A stretch of DNA of 64,000 nucleotides, taken from assembly GCA_030762935.1 (NCBI GenBank), contig CM060900.1, positions 387,647,132 through 387,711,131 of the forward strand, given 5' to 3'. This stretch comes from Hymenopus coronatus (Eukaryota; Arthropoda; Insecta; Mantodea; Hymenopodidae). A program made the position numbers and the translations under genes. Below are positions 58,701-64,000 of the stretch, one piece after another. Positions within the stretch are counted from its first letter, which is position 1. Each line of letters starts with the position of its first letter. Below the pieces are notes generated by a model. That model had not been told where the DNA came from. It did not search any database and saw only the letters and a list, made by a program, of their open reading frames with translations.

Positions 58701-60700
58701 CAGTTATCTCCTACATACAAAAAAAAAGCATAAAAATATCTTTCTCCTTCATAAATGCATTTTGATGACAAAATTGATTCCACATCCAGTGACAGAAAGA
58801 AGCCTGGGTTAACGACTTTGTATAATGTCACTAAAGCTGAAGTTGACACATTGGATGAAACATGTGCGACATATTCGGTGGTAAAAAAAACTAAACAATG
58901 ACTGCAGTTATATTTTTTTTCATATTTAGACAAAATTGGAAAAAATGCCCAAGTTCAAGAAATCATCCAAATATACCACTGTGATGAGAGGAATTGCTGT
59001 TGGACTAATTATGCCGACCATCAACAAAAAGGCAACACTGACTTGTCTGTCACAGTCCATCAAGAGGAAGGTACACAAGTTGACAGAAGGGGAAGGTGAG
59101 AATCCAGCATCTGCAATTAAAGTAACACAGCAAAATACATTACCTCAAGAAAGGAAATAAGAAAACAAAAGGCCTGGAAGACGTTTGAAATTCCTAGAAG
59201 TAAAGATATTAAAACAAAGCATTTTTGTGTACATTGCAGTAGGAAAATGTCTTTCTCATAGGATTACTTTTACGATGATTATTACATTGAATGGGGTTCA
59301 TAAAAACAAACCATACAAAACATTAATTTGTGTTTCTTGCATATAATAGTGATGCCTTGTAACAAAAAAGTAATAATTCAAGAGCTCTGTTTATTTCTGG
59401 GTAAAATACAACAATGTTTGAGTTTTTTCATTGGGTTCATGTAATAAAGCTTGTGTATCTCATTTTACATGAAGTATAAAAATGAACATGGTGAAAATTC
59501 TTTAAAAAAAAAGAAGAAAAAAAAAAAAAAGGATTGAAGGGAGTTTGGAACACCCCACACCAGTACTGTTACGAAATAGCATGCCAGAAGGGCAGAGTTA
59601 ATATGAGTGTCAGTATTAGTATATATTAATATTATTCAGTTCATAGTATACAGTGTACCAAGACAGTTGCCAGTGCTAATTCTTCGAAATGGACAGTGTG
59701 TAATTAAACAATTAGTGAACAGACAATTCTCAAGTTGAAATATGAAAATAAGTTGGCAATCATCAAATAGGAGAGGCCTGTACCAGCTCTTCCACACTTG
59801 TAGTATGAGCAGAAGATAAAAAATAAAAACCCTTATAAAAAGTATTTTAATCTAAACAATTACGATAAGTATGTGTGGCTGTGTGGTTCGTGTGAACTAA
59901 ATAACTTTTTTGCTGGCCAGTTTGTTGTTTACAATAGAGAAATACCCTGAAATACGACAGGTTTTGTAAATTTAGCATATTTGATAACAACTCTGGATAA
60001 ACATAAGAGATCAACAATGCATGTAAAATTACTTTTAATGAATAGTCCCCTATATTGTCTGCCTCTGGTAGGTATAGTGATAGCCCAAGCCCAAGGGGTG
60101 GTGCACTGCTATAGTTCTTTCTTTCCTAAATCTTGACTGCAACAGTGACACCAAATCTTTACTTTCTGGCCTTGCTTGAATTTTTATGATAGAATGCCAC
60201 AAAATACATTGCCAATATTTGATAACAATGCTATTCCTGTGTAACTATTTTGGATATTTATATTATCCGTACCCTTGGATATCTTTGGTTAAGGTGTAAA
60301 ACATTTGAAAATCTAATGAATACATAGAGTTTAAAATATTAATTGATGAGAAAAAAATAATTGACTGCTGCCACAAATATCGTAACTGCATTTAAGTCAC
60401 ATAACCTTGTACACTACTTTCTGCAATTGATCTGCAACAGTCATTCTGTAATGTTAATATATAAGGCATATGTAATATTGATTCCTTCAGTACTTCTAGG
60501 TCATGCAGCAATTTCTTGTTTTCTATGAAGAAACATAAGAGGTTATTTTTATTTTTCCATTATATTTACCATTCATTTAACAGGTTTACCTGTGCAATTC
60601 CAGCACCCATAAGGCCACTGCCAATAATGGTCACATTTTGGATGGTTTTGGCTTGTAAGCACGGAACTGTGGAGAAACCTCGTCTAAACATCATTGCCAT
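27849..60700 (-). CDS. HADH: Mitochondrial 3-hydroxyacyl-CoA dehydrogenase (whole gene, seven coding exons)
   Basis: The enzyme oxidises L-3-hydroxyacyl-CoA to 3-ketoacyl-CoA with NAD+, the third step of mitochondrial beta-oxidation. Seven exons (60700-60590, 57299-57183, 55422-55264, 47563-47426, 41903-41741, 32733-32617, 27967-27849) join to 924 bases without a stop, giving 307 residues, close to the human length of 314. Every intron has GT/AG ends. Residues 1-18 are Arg-bearing without acidic residues ([18 protein letters not shown]) and look like a matrix-targeting presequence. The Rossmann motif is GSGLMG at 27-32. By alignment to the human enzyme, Ser142, His163, Glu175 and Asn213 match the active-site Ser137, His158, Glu170 and Asn208. 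The signatures [12 protein letters not shown] and TGEGFYKY mark the C-terminal domain. The promoter and UTR limits are not resolved. Confidence 0.96.
27968..31343. other. HADH intron 6, part without recognised elements
   Basis: AT-rich intron. There are slightly GC-richer patches near 28.9-29.25 kb and 30.84-30.97 kb, the latter with GTTGCCGGCCGAATGCAGCA. A 23-base poly(A) run lies near 29.44-29.47 kb. No coding motif was recognised. Confidence 0.45.
31344..32564. mobile_element. Internally decayed hAT-type DNA transposon in HADH intron 6
   Basis: The left end reads TAGAGCCCAGATGTTCAG; the right end on the minus strand reads TAGAGCCCGGATGTTAAG. These are terminal inverted repeats with two mismatches. 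The flanks are CTGATAAG (31336-31343) and ATGATAAG (32565-32572), an 8-bp target duplication with one mismatch, as expected for hAT. Sub-terminal AGGCAT/GGCAAA-type repeats lie inside both ends. A fragment of a BED-finger transposase N-terminus is at 31500-31838. Its right end is only 52 bp from the exon 6 splice donor of HADH. Confidence 0.75.
31500..31838 (-). pseudogene. hAT-type transposase N-terminal fragment (BED-like finger)
   Basis: An open frame on the minus strand shows [20 protein letters not shown] and, after a spacer, [13 protein letters not shown]. This is a C-x2-C ... H-x5-H arrangement like BED-type fingers at the start of hAT transposases. [18 protein letters not shown] follows, resembling the next conserved segment. 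No catalytic domain is present in the element, so it is non-autonomous. Confidence 0.6.
32617..32733 (-). CDS. HADH: HADH coding exon 6
   Basis: Acceptor ...GTAACAG at 32734 onward; the exon starts GA GAT GCT, completing a split Gly. It encodes [20 protein letters not shown] followed by [18 protein letters not shown] and ends GAT G before GTAATG. The LGAGYPMGP segment is highly conserved in the C-terminal domain of the family. Phase 1 at both ends matches its neighbours. Confidence 0.95.
32734..34428. other. HADH intron 5, no recognised element
   Basis: AT-rich intron sequence without recognisable repeats or coding motifs, apart from short CTGCTGCA-type direct repeats near 34.39-34.43 kb. 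Confidence 0.45.
34429..34466. other. Perfect hairpin: 17-bp inverted repeat with 4-base loop
   Basis: CTAATCCTAATCTGCAT at 34429-34445 is followed by TGCC and then its exact reverse complement at 34450-34466. CTGCTGCA direct repeats precede it. It could fold in RNA or extrude as a cruciform. Confidence 0.85.
34620..34975 (-). mobile_element. SINE S5, second copy
   Basis: Minus strand: AGGATGGCTCAGGCAGTTTT then GGGTTCGATCTCC form a tRNA-like head. Shared body motifs such as TGGGGTTTCCTGGGTCACCC link it to the copy at 23.55-24.08 kb. No target duplication was found; the low-coordinate end is approximate. Confidence 0.65.
35708..35777 (+). repeat. tRNA-like fragment
   Basis: GTCTGGGTGGTTAGGTTATT (A-box-like) and GTTGGTTAAAACCTGGCC (B-box-like) sit about 30 bases apart. 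The acceptor stem does not pair well, so this is a tRNA-derived repeat head rather than a tRNA gene. It directly precedes a hAT terminus. Confidence 0.5.
35782..36430 (+). mobile_element. hAT-like 5' end with N-terminal transposase fragment
   Basis: AGGGTAACCAGACATCTGG followed by ATTAATCTGGATATGCCCTC resembles the terminal repeat of animal hAT elements that begin with CAGGGTGACCAGAT. About 400 bp downstream, ATG at about 36201 opens [19 protein letters not shown], then [16 protein letters not shown] and [12 protein letters not shown]. This is the start of a BED-like finger domain of the VCGAGTF...GR type. The frame then stops. No 3' end was found. Confidence 0.6.
36740..37066 (-). mobile_element. 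tRNA-derived SINE S1, long-tail form
   Basis: Minus strand: head GGCCTAGTGGTTAGAGTGC with CCGGATTCGATCCC, the GTAGTGAACGAAGCGGC linker and GGTTTTCTCCAGGTCCTCC. The same long 3' segment follows as in the copy at 8.6-8.9 kb (CCACTTCCTCATGCTCAGGC, GGTTCTCCATTCTGTGGTTT). Confidence 0.8.
37240..38574 (-). mobile_element. Full-length mariner element, copy 1 (HADH intron 5)
   Basis: 1,335 bp between TA dinucleotides at 37238-37239 and 38575-38576. Both ends begin CGAGGGCCGTTCAGAAAGTA and continue with one mismatch then CCTCCG, a terminal inverted repeat of about 27 bp. It contains one uninterrupted transposase gene. Its orientation is the same as the HADH gene. Copy 2, inverted, is at 42536-43870. 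Confidence 0.95.
37339..38412 (-). CDS. mariner transposase, intact (copy 1)
   Basis: 357 residues from ATG at 38412; an upstream TTG-extended frame exists but ATG is the plausible eukaryotic start. An N-terminal helix-turn-helix region includes [20 protein letters not shown]. The linker motif WVPKIL is followed by the catalytic triad: Asp165 in VTGDETW, Asp260 in LHDNARPH and Asp295 in APSD, with 34 residues between the last two (DD34D). YSPDLAP is present. The C-terminus NRYGNYVEK is typical of the family. The protein cuts and pastes its element at TA sites in the nucleus. No stop or frameshift is seen, so it could be functional; activity is not shown by sequence. It differs from copy 2 at about 11 residues, for example Val/Leu in the EG[VL]VREW segment and Glu/Gly in DE[EG]RSGRPS. 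Confidence 0.95.
   Translation of the reverse strand: MCTAIENPAKCEVRAVIRFFTAKGYSAAAIHRELCAVYGPRVMSEGVVREWVRLFKSGRENVHDEERSGRPSLFTDKLVQTVDAKVRENRRFTMSELSTDFPQISKTLLYEIVTARLGYRKFCARWVPKILTDHHKTQRMASALDFLSRYEAEGEPLLNRIVTGDETWIKYVNPEAKEQSKMWAHSNSPTKPIKARQDFSARKLMATVFWDAKGVLLVEFMERGTTINQDVYCETLKQLRRAIQNKRRGMLTSSIVFLHDNARPHSARRTTALLESFKWDVVNHPPYSPDLAPSDYHLFMHMKKWLGSQRFDDDEELKDAVTGWLQAQAGDFYAEGISKLVNRYNKCLNRYGNYVEK
38700..39540 (-). pseudogene. Unidentified decayed coding region with cysteine cluster
   Basis: Read on the minus strand, a mostly continuous protein emerges with only occasional stops. Segments are [94 protein letters not shown], and [20 protein letters not shown] with [18 protein letters not shown]. 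The Cys/His spacing (C-x5-HC ... C-x2-C) suggests a zinc-binding domain, perhaps B-box-like, but I do not recognise the protein. It could be a processed pseudogene or part of a transposon gene, lying next to the mariner copy in HADH intron 5. Confidence 0.5.
39546..39620 (+). repeat. (GAT)n-type microsatellite
   Basis: About 75 bases of GATGATGGT/GATGAT units with interruptions, in HADH intron 5. Confidence 0.85.
39621..41740. other. HADH intron 5, first part, no recognised element
   Basis: AT-rich sequence between exon 5 and the unidentified coding relic. An 18-base unit GAAAAGAAAGAATAAAAA occurs twice in tandem near 40782-40818. No coding motif. Confidence 0.45.
41741..41903 (-). CDS. HADH: HADH coding exon 5
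   Basis: Acceptor TTAATTAG then [35 protein letters not shown] and [19 protein letters not shown]; the last base starts a split Gly before GTATGC. The Asn in GFVVNRLL (residue 213) corresponds to an active-site Asn of the family. The length of 163 bases is not a multiple of three, so skipping this exon would shift the frame. It is the only exon lying between the two inverted mariner copies. Confidence 0.96.
42222..42447 (-). mobile_element. tRNA-derived SINE (S3)
   Basis: Minus strand: head GGTCTGGGTAGCTCAGATGG with GTTAGACGCTGGCCTTCTGA and GTTCAAACCCAGTCCAG. A body follows that ends CATTGGCATGGAATGATCC then AACAGCATTGC and a poly(A) of about 30 (poly(T) at 42222-42251 on the plus strand). 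The anticodon loop is irregular, so it is not a tRNA gene. It is a single copy in this window. Confidence 0.75.
42536..43870 (+). mobile_element. Full-length mariner element, copy 2 (HADH intron 4)
   Basis: 1,335 bp between TA at 42534-42535 and TA at 43871-43872, with the same terminal repeats and length as copy 1 but in inverted orientation, antisense to HADH. It lies 632 bp upstream of HADH exon 5 in the direction of the gene. A LINE fragment begins directly after its right end. Confidence 0.95.
42698..43771 (+). CDS. mariner transposase, intact (copy 2)
   Basis: 357 residues from ATG at 42698, uninterrupted. Same architecture as copy 1: helix-turn-helix N-terminus, WVPKIL linker, Asp165 (VTGDETW), Asp260 (LHDNARPH), Asp295 (APSD) in DD34D spacing, YSPDLAP, and C-terminal NRYGNYVEK. 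Residues such as LTSG, SAHR and NRYDKC differ from copy 1 (LTSS, SARR, NRYNKC). Both copies keep open frames and near identity, so insertion was recent on an evolutionary scale. Confidence 0.95.
   Translation: MCTAIENPAKCEVRAVIRFFTAKGYSAAAIHRELCAVYGPRVMSEGLVREWVRLFKSGRENVHDEGRSGRPSLVTNELVQTVDAKVRKNQRFTMSELSTDFPQISKTLLYEIVTARLGYRKFCARWVPKILTDHHKTQRMASTLDFLSRYEAEGEPLLNRIVTGDETWIKYVNPEAKEQSKMWAHSNSPTKPIKARQDFSARKLMATVFWDAKGVLLVEFMERGTTINQDVYCETLKQLRRAIQNKRRGMLTSGIVFLHDNARPHSAHRTTALLESFKWDVVNHPPYSPDLAPSDYHLFMHMKKWLGSQRFDDDEELKDAVTGWLQAQAGDFYAEGISKLVNRYDKCLNRYGNYVEK
43880..44480 (+). pseudogene. LINE reverse transcriptase C-terminal relic
   Basis: [20 protein letters not shown] at about 43962-44020 contains YTDD, a degraded YADD catalytic box. 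It is followed by [20 protein letters not shown], like the conserved N-L-LN--KT segment of LINE RTs. A C-terminal motif near 44340-44430, [18 protein letters not shown], resembles the ending of several LINE polyproteins. Frame breaks lie between them. Confidence 0.55.
44660..45215. repeat. Large compound microsatellite (TTA/ATT, CAC, CAT units)
   Basis: About 550 bases of TTATTA and AATAAT-type units, with a long TAT/TTA run at about 44920-44965, a CACCACCACC-rich core at 44970-45010 and CATCAT/TTATTG runs after that. It lies in HADH intron 4 and is likely to vary in length between individuals. Confidence 0.9.
45216..46764. other. HADH intron 4, no recognised element
   Basis: AT-rich intron with no recognised repeats or coding motifs. 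Confidence 0.45.
46765..46808 (+). mobile_element. SINE S1 short-tail 3' end, strongly truncated
   Basis: AGTGCCATAACAGTAAAAGC then GGATGTTAAACACTAT and an A run match the tail of the short-tail S1 copies. The upstream half is missing. Confidence 0.6.
46809..46890 (+). repeat. C-rich CCCCA/CCCA microsatellite-like tract
   Basis: About 80 bases made almost only of C and A with CCCCACCC and CACGCACCC units, directly after the SINE A run. It probably grew from the SINE tail. Confidence 0.7.
47426..47563 (-). CDS. HADH: HADH coding exon 4
   Basis: Acceptor TTGTTTCAG, then [36 protein letters not shown] and [10 protein letters not shown] before GTGTGT. It carries three active-site residues: Ser142 in SNTSS, His163 in GLHFF and Glu175 as the last codon. 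The usual HFFNP is HFFSP here. Confidence 0.96.
47564..50229. other. HADH intron 3, upper part without recognised elements
   Basis: AT-rich intron. A T-rich tract with interspersed G runs lies at about 49065-49120. The short open stretch at 49180-49270 is not an HADH exon, because exons 3 and 4 join in frame without it. Confidence 0.45.
50230..50710 (-). pseudogene. Penelope-like element C-terminal relic (GIY-YIG), family P2
   Basis: Minus strand: [20 protein letters not shown], then [20 protein letters not shown] and [20 protein letters not shown]. After a frame break comes [18 protein letters not shown]. The GVYxIPxxCG...YIGQT signature with AEHCIENSH downstream is the GIY-YIG nuclease end of a Penelope-like element. 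Its motifs differ from those of the P1 relics at 17 and 54 kb, so it is a second family. The reverse transcriptase part is missing. Confidence 0.85.
51170..51450 (-). repeat. tRNA-like repeat S2, copy d
   Basis: Minus strand from about 51440: TTAAAGTACTTATGACACTG and GGTATGCCATCTCAAAATAG make the 5' segment. The tRNA-like body follows at about 51275-51199 (GCCATGGTAGCTCAGTAGTT, GGTTCAAATCCTGGCTATGG), then TGCAGTCTGACTCTACC. GCCATGG can pair with CTATGGC as a seven-pair acceptor stem including one G-T pair. Confidence 0.75.
51460..51730 (+). pseudogene. LINE reverse transcriptase fragment with YADD box
   Basis: With frameshifts, SILRPHLNL (compare GSxLGPLLFL) is followed by [20 protein letters not shown] at about 51580-51640, an intact-looking YADD catalytic motif. 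Stops interrupt the rest. It sits between S2 copies d and e. Confidence 0.6.
51770..51955 (-). repeat. tRNA-like repeat S2, copy e
   Basis: Minus strand: CCCATGTTAGCTCAGTGATA, a diverged B box near TGGTACATATCCTGGC, then TTTTTCAGCCTGACTCTGCC and TTTCCAACTCCTGTCCTACA. It faces copy f head to head with only about 15 bases between. Confidence 0.75.
51970..52275 (+). repeat. tRNA-like repeat S2, copy f
   Basis: Plus strand: ACCATGGTAGCTCAGTGGTA, then GGTTCAAATCCCAGTTACA, then AGTCTGACTCTACCTTTCCC and ACTCCTGTCCTGCACATAGC. Next comes GTACTTAAAGTACTTACTAC and GTATGTCATCTCAAAATAAT, the segment that lies 5' of the tRNA-like body in copy d. Confidence 0.75.
52276..53689. other. HADH intron 3, no recognised element
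   Basis: AT-rich with no recognisable repeat or coding motif. Its right end may include the 5' part of the Penelope-like relic. Confidence 0.45.
53690..55090 (+). pseudogene. Penelope-like element relic (RT plus GIY-YIG), family P1
   Basis: Plus strand, antisense to HADH. In order: [20 protein letters not shown] and [10 protein letters not shown] (near 53770-53870), then [20 protein letters not shown] (near 54010-54075) and [15 protein letters not shown] (near 54120-54165). After these come [20 protein letters not shown] (near 54215-54275), [24 protein letters not shown] (near 54650-54680) and a GIY-YIG remnant [13 protein letters not shown] (near 54750-54785). Many stops and frameshifts. 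Its right end is about 170 bp from HADH exon 3. Shared details (FGIYRK, LAPVN, YIGKTK) tie it to the relic at 16.7-18.0 kb. Confidence 0.85.
55264..55422 (-). CDS. HADH: HADH coding exon 3
   Basis: Acceptor GATTTCAG, then [40 protein letters not shown] and [13 protein letters not shown]. The donor is CAG|GTTGGT, a valid GT site with an unusual T at +3. [15 protein letters not shown] is the conserved end of the NAD-binding domain in this family. Phase 0 at both ends. Confidence 0.96.
55423..57182. other. HADH intron 2; poly(T) and GA-rich tracts only
   Basis: A poly(T) run of about 31 at 55716-55746 may be the tail of a minus-strand retroposon whose body I cannot classify. A purine-rich GGAAGGAAGG/GGGAGGGAGGGA tract lies at 57028-57076, about 100 bp from exon 2. 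No coding motif. Confidence 0.6.
57183..57299 (-). CDS. HADH: HADH coding exon 2
   Basis: Acceptor TACTTTCAG, then [20 protein letters not shown] and [19 protein letters not shown], ending AAG before GTATGT. Asp50 in ATIVDI is at the position that binds the NAD adenosine ribose in Rossmann dehydrogenases. Phase 0 at both ends. Confidence 0.96.
57300..58589. other. HADH intron 1, lower part; (GAT)n at 58137-58168
   Basis: AT-rich intron with a GATGAT run. TGGGGTGTTCC at 58436-58446 has an exact inverted partner at 59547-59557 on the other side of the piggyBac relic. Confidence 0.5.
58590..59265 (+). pseudogene. piggyBac-type transposase relic (C-terminal part)
   Basis: Plus strand, antisense to HADH intron 1. 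In one frame with a few stops: [54 protein letters not shown], and [20 protein letters not shown] followed by SVVKKTK. The expected Trp codon here is TGA, then [18 protein letters not shown]. The YN-TK--VDT-D--CATYSV--KTK-W pattern is the C-terminal catalytic region of PGBD-like transposases. Downstream [15 protein letters not shown] is a trace of the Cys-rich C-terminal finger. Exact 11-bp inverted repeats TGGGGTGTTCC lie about 150 and 280 bp outside. Confidence 0.8.
59266..60589. other. HADH intron 1, upper part, no recognised gene
   Basis: AT-rich intron with an A-rich tract at about 59502-59530. No coding motif. Confidence 0.5.
60590..60700 (-). CDS. HADH: HADH coding exon 1 (start, presequence, GxGxxG)
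   Basis: ATG at 60700, then [18 protein letters not shown] and [19 protein letters not shown], ending CAG before GTAAAC. Met codons at positions 1, 3 and 4 are all possible starts; the first is chosen. The RRGFS stretch resembles a mitochondrial presequence with an Arg near the cleavage site. GSGLMG begins the Rossmann fold, and joining to exon 2 gives IAQVVAQAG as in the family. Confidence 0.94.
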
Positions 60701-63700
60701 TTTCAACAAATATGTATTCTGTAAAGAGATGAATTTTAGAAAGCAATGTTTAGGGAATTGTCACTACACTGAATGAACTTCACCTTATCTAAGTATCATA
60801 CTGTGATAATCCTATCAGGAATTTAATGCAACTTAGTGGAAGAAACAAGCTATCTCCTGTGTAACCAGGAACAGCATGATCAAAGATTATTTACTGAGCT
60901 AAGTCATAGTGTATTTTTAGAAACTACATCCTTGAGATAGAACAGAAAGCTGTTGCATATCTGCTACGGTATTGTTTTCTGCCACAATCAGACTATCACT
61001 CATTTCCATTTGTGATTTCACTATTCAAAGGTCAAGGTGCAAATATCTACAGAATGGTTCTTGAACTTTGAACATAACATGACTCAGTAAATCTAATGCA
61101 GTTTACTTTTGCTTGCAAGACACTTGTTACATAATTCTGCTTATGTAATTTCATCTCAGCAGATAAAACTAAGAGAATTATAATATACTGTTTGCACTTT
61201 TAAAAAGCAATTTAAGATTATTTAACAAAAGCACAATTTTTTTAATGGTAAACAGCTGACAGTGCACAGTTCTTCCAAGAGAAGGTTAGCTTATTTTAAC
61301 AAAATCTGGGAAATTTCTTCCTAATGGATTTTAACATTCCATGCTATGAACTAGTTACAGAAAATAAGTTATTAACAACTAAATATAAATGCTGCAAGAT
61401 TTGTAATTCCAGAAATGTTGTATGATGGTGTTCCTTGTAAACATATAAGAGTTCAACTCTTCCTGTCTGCTGACCTATGCATCTACTACATGCAAAGATA
61501 ATAAAATCTTGTGCTGACTCAAAACATTTTCAGTTTTGTCTCAGAGTATATGTTAGTTAATATATAGGGTAAAATATTTACAACTCAGTGGATAGTAATT
61601 TACTTACTTATGAATTATTAGAACTGCACTGTTTTAAAATGTTTATAATTTATTGCAGAACATCATGACTGACATTGTATAACAGTGATCTCTACCAAAA
61701 CTTAAGATGGTGTAGGATTCTAGGACCTTTAAATGGGAGGCTTTCTTCATGATACTCCTACACATTTCAAACCATATGTAAAAACTGTTTCCAAACAGCA
61801 AGCACATATTTCCTCTACACCAAATTTGGAAAATGTATGTAGGTGGCACACTTCATCAAAAAGGATAATTTTCTATTCTGTTCAATTCTTATAATTGCTC
61901 CTTTAATAATACACTTTGATGCTGAATACATTTTGATTGACTTAGCAAATGTTTTGAAATTTGTTTTCTAGTACTTTTTTTTTTGTGTGTGTGTGAATTT
62001 TAATGTCCATTAAGCTGGTAGGTCATATCAGATAATGAATGAAATTGGTGAAATGGTGCACAAATGAGTTAAGGGTCCATGGACCTTAAAGTTAGTTGAC
62101 ATTTATCTCCTCAGGATAAGAGAAAACCCTAAAATAAATAAAAAGGCCTTATCTGGGTAACTCAGCAGAATGTGAAGGGAGTACATTTATCTGACATTAA
62201 GTCTTTATCTTCATTCTTTATGGTGAAGAAACAGGCTGTAAAGTTTAAATGTGGTCATTTTTCCATTTCTGATAGTGAATGTCCAAGATGTCAAGTTATC
62301 TCTACAACTGAAGAAAACATCGCAGAAATCTAGAATATCATGTTAAAGAGATAGATAAATTAAGACACATGAGGTAACTGACACTGCCTGCTCATACTCA
62401 ATGCTATGAATATGAATGATTTGTCATTACAAATTAATTCTCATAAAGTAATTACAATTTACTGTATTGACTAAGTTTAGCAGCTTGTTTTTTTTTTTTT
62501 TTTACTATGTTAATACTATAATAATTGTCATCATTTTGTAGTCATTTTTTGCAATGATTTATGTTACAACTACCAAACCTATAAAAATATGTATACATTC
62601 ACATCAGTTAGCTAGTTATTTCTAGTTGTGAGTTCGCTGCTAAGTGCCATGGTGATGAGGTATCAACTTTTTGCCCACAGATGACACTGTAGGGCAAAAT
62701 CATGATTTGTGGATGCAAAATGGTGGAATTTCTGCCAGGAACCTTCTTCTTCCAAGGTATAGGGTTCTTTTACATGTAAATAAACATTACACGGCCACCA
62801 GCTTTTATTTTCTTCTGAAGGAAGCCATGCTAAGAATTTTTGTGTCCAAAAAAATCCATCACCCTCCGCCAGGTTTGAACCTGTAATCTTGGGTTTTAGA
62901 GCATGGTAACCACTACACTAAATAGGGCAATTTTCAATGTGTAAATTAAGCCTGTATTTATTGGTGGGTATCAATTTTAAGAACTTTTTGGAGTGTACCT
63001 AATGCCCAAGATTGGAATTAGAATCTTTTAAAGTTATTTTATTCTTAGATTTTCTTTAGTGTGGTTAAATTGCTTCTTTATAACTTTAATATTTCTCTCT
63101 TTTTCCTTTTAACTCCTCATAAACCATTCTTCTGTGCTACTTTTATGCTATGTTTCTTTTCATATTCCTTCTCCTTCATCTGAAGGCCAGAATATTGATA
63201 ATTGCATATTTGCAACCTCAGGTTGTATCCACTGTAATTGTCAAAATATGTCTGGGATTTTCAGGAAGCGAAAGCTAAGAGCTTGTAATTTACCAATATG
63301 TAGGGCAGGTTTTGAAAACTGCTTGTTTCTGTGACCTCAGGTTGAATCTGCTATTTTTTGTGCAAATATCTATATGCATGTTTTCCCTGAAAACCCCAAA
63401 GATTGGTGTATGAACTCGCGAAGAAAAGTAAACGCATCATATAGACAGCTCATAAGAATGATTTAACAAAAGAACTACTCTACAGAGAGATTCAGAATCT
63501 CAAAAAACAAAGGAACTAAGTCAACAATCAAATTCAGAAAATCCAGGAAAAATAAAACACGCACACTTCAAGCAATTTCTTTTTCATTCCTGGGCATTGA
63601 TCAACTCAAAAAAAATGGAACAAATATGCCACCCACCAGCAAGTACAAGGGTTATTAGAAAGGTATTGAAACATGGAATATTGGGCACTCTTAGGGACAG

Positions 63701-64000
63701 CATTGTTGCTGTGTCAGAATAGCTGACCCATTGATAATGCAATGGTAGCAGGCAGAGTATTGTTGTCTCATTCATTTTCCCTTGTTTTATGTTTGCAGCC
63801 TGAAGTGTGAACATTCTTGCAAGTGCAATGGAGATCCAGAGAGAGTATTTTTGTGCAATGCACATGTGGCTTAAATGAAATGCAGTCACTTAAGAATTTG
63901 AGGGGGGGGGGGAGCTTTTGGGGACTATTTTCCATTACATGCCACTGTGTTTTGCCGGTTTGAGAATTCAAAAGGAGGCAGCAATCTCTTAAAGATGAAC
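60701..64000. other. Upstream region of HADH, no recognised gene
   Basis: It should include the HADH 5' UTR and promoter, but no TATA box, CpG island or transcription start can be assigned. Minor tracts: TG-rich at 61977-61995, poly(T) near 62487-62504, poly(G) at 63901-63913. Two short similar segments near 63215 and 63340 share ACCTCAGGTTG. Confidence 0.45.
62864..62931 (-). repeat. tRNA-like sequence, probably a SINE head
   Basis: Minus strand: TTAGTGTAGTGGTTACCATGC (A-box region, 62902-62922) and CAGGTTCAAACCTGGCGG (B-box region, near 62867-62884) at tRNA spacing. The B box lies in a five-pair T stem. The acceptor stem (CCCTATT against GGAGGGT) pairs poorly, so a tRNA gene is unlikely but not excluded. 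Confidence 0.5.

Noticed and set aside
1..64000. CRISPR arrays, operons, ribosomal RNA genes or viral genomes
   Set aside because: None is visible. Repeats are dispersed or simple-sequence, gene structure is eukaryotic, and the retroelement relics are LINE or Penelope-like.

Overview
The window looks like nuclear DNA from an invertebrate animal. It is AT-rich, has kilobase-scale introns with GT/AG splice sites, and is full of degenerate transposable elements. The element mix (mariner, pogo, piggyBac and hAT DNA transposons, Penelope-like elements with GIY-YIG domains, non-LTR retrotransposons, several tRNA-derived SINE families, GAT/TTA microsatellites) fits a lophotrochozoan such as a mollusc. 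That placement is inference; nothing here names the species.

One host gene can be reconstructed completely. It is a mitochondrial 3-hydroxyacyl-CoA dehydrogenase (HADH, short-chain L-3-hydroxyacyl-CoA dehydrogenase of fatty-acid beta-oxidation) on the minus strand, in seven coding exons from 60700 down to 27849. The joined exons give an uninterrupted 307-residue protein with a presequence-like N-terminus, the GxGxxG NAD-binding motif, and the Ser/His/Glu/Asn active-site residues of the family. Introns 1 to 6 are about 3.3, 1.8, 7.7, 5.5, 9.0 and 4.6 kb.

Layout: 1-27.8 kb lies downstream of HADH and holds no recognisable host gene. It contains a piggyBac relic (4.7-5.7 kb), a LINE relic with a nested SINE (6.5-8.6 kb), SINEs, a Penelope-like relic (16.7-18.0 kb), a LINE with a decayed endonuclease domain (18.1-20.7 kb), a short GC-rich retroposed insert (21.84-22.02 kb), a 523-bp SINE (23.55-24.08 kb) and a pogo-type transposon relic (24.1-26.5 kb). 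The HADH introns (28.0-60.6 kb) hold a hAT element with terminal repeats and near-perfect 8-bp target duplications, a second hAT 5' end, two full-length mariner elements, three further LINE/Penelope relics, clustered tRNA-like repeats, a large compound microsatellite and a second piggyBac relic. The region upstream of HADH (60.7-64 kb) has no recognisable gene.

The two mariner copies are the most striking feature. Both are 1,335 bp, both encode an uninterrupted 357-residue DD34D transposase, they differ at about 11 residues, and they lie in opposite orientations on either side of HADH exon 5. The HADH transcript therefore carries long inverted complementary arms around a single coding exon. 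I found no CRISPR array, operon, toxin system, intact rRNA or tRNA gene, or virus. I cannot point to a wholly new biological system; the structural arrangements listed in the findings are the most promising leads.
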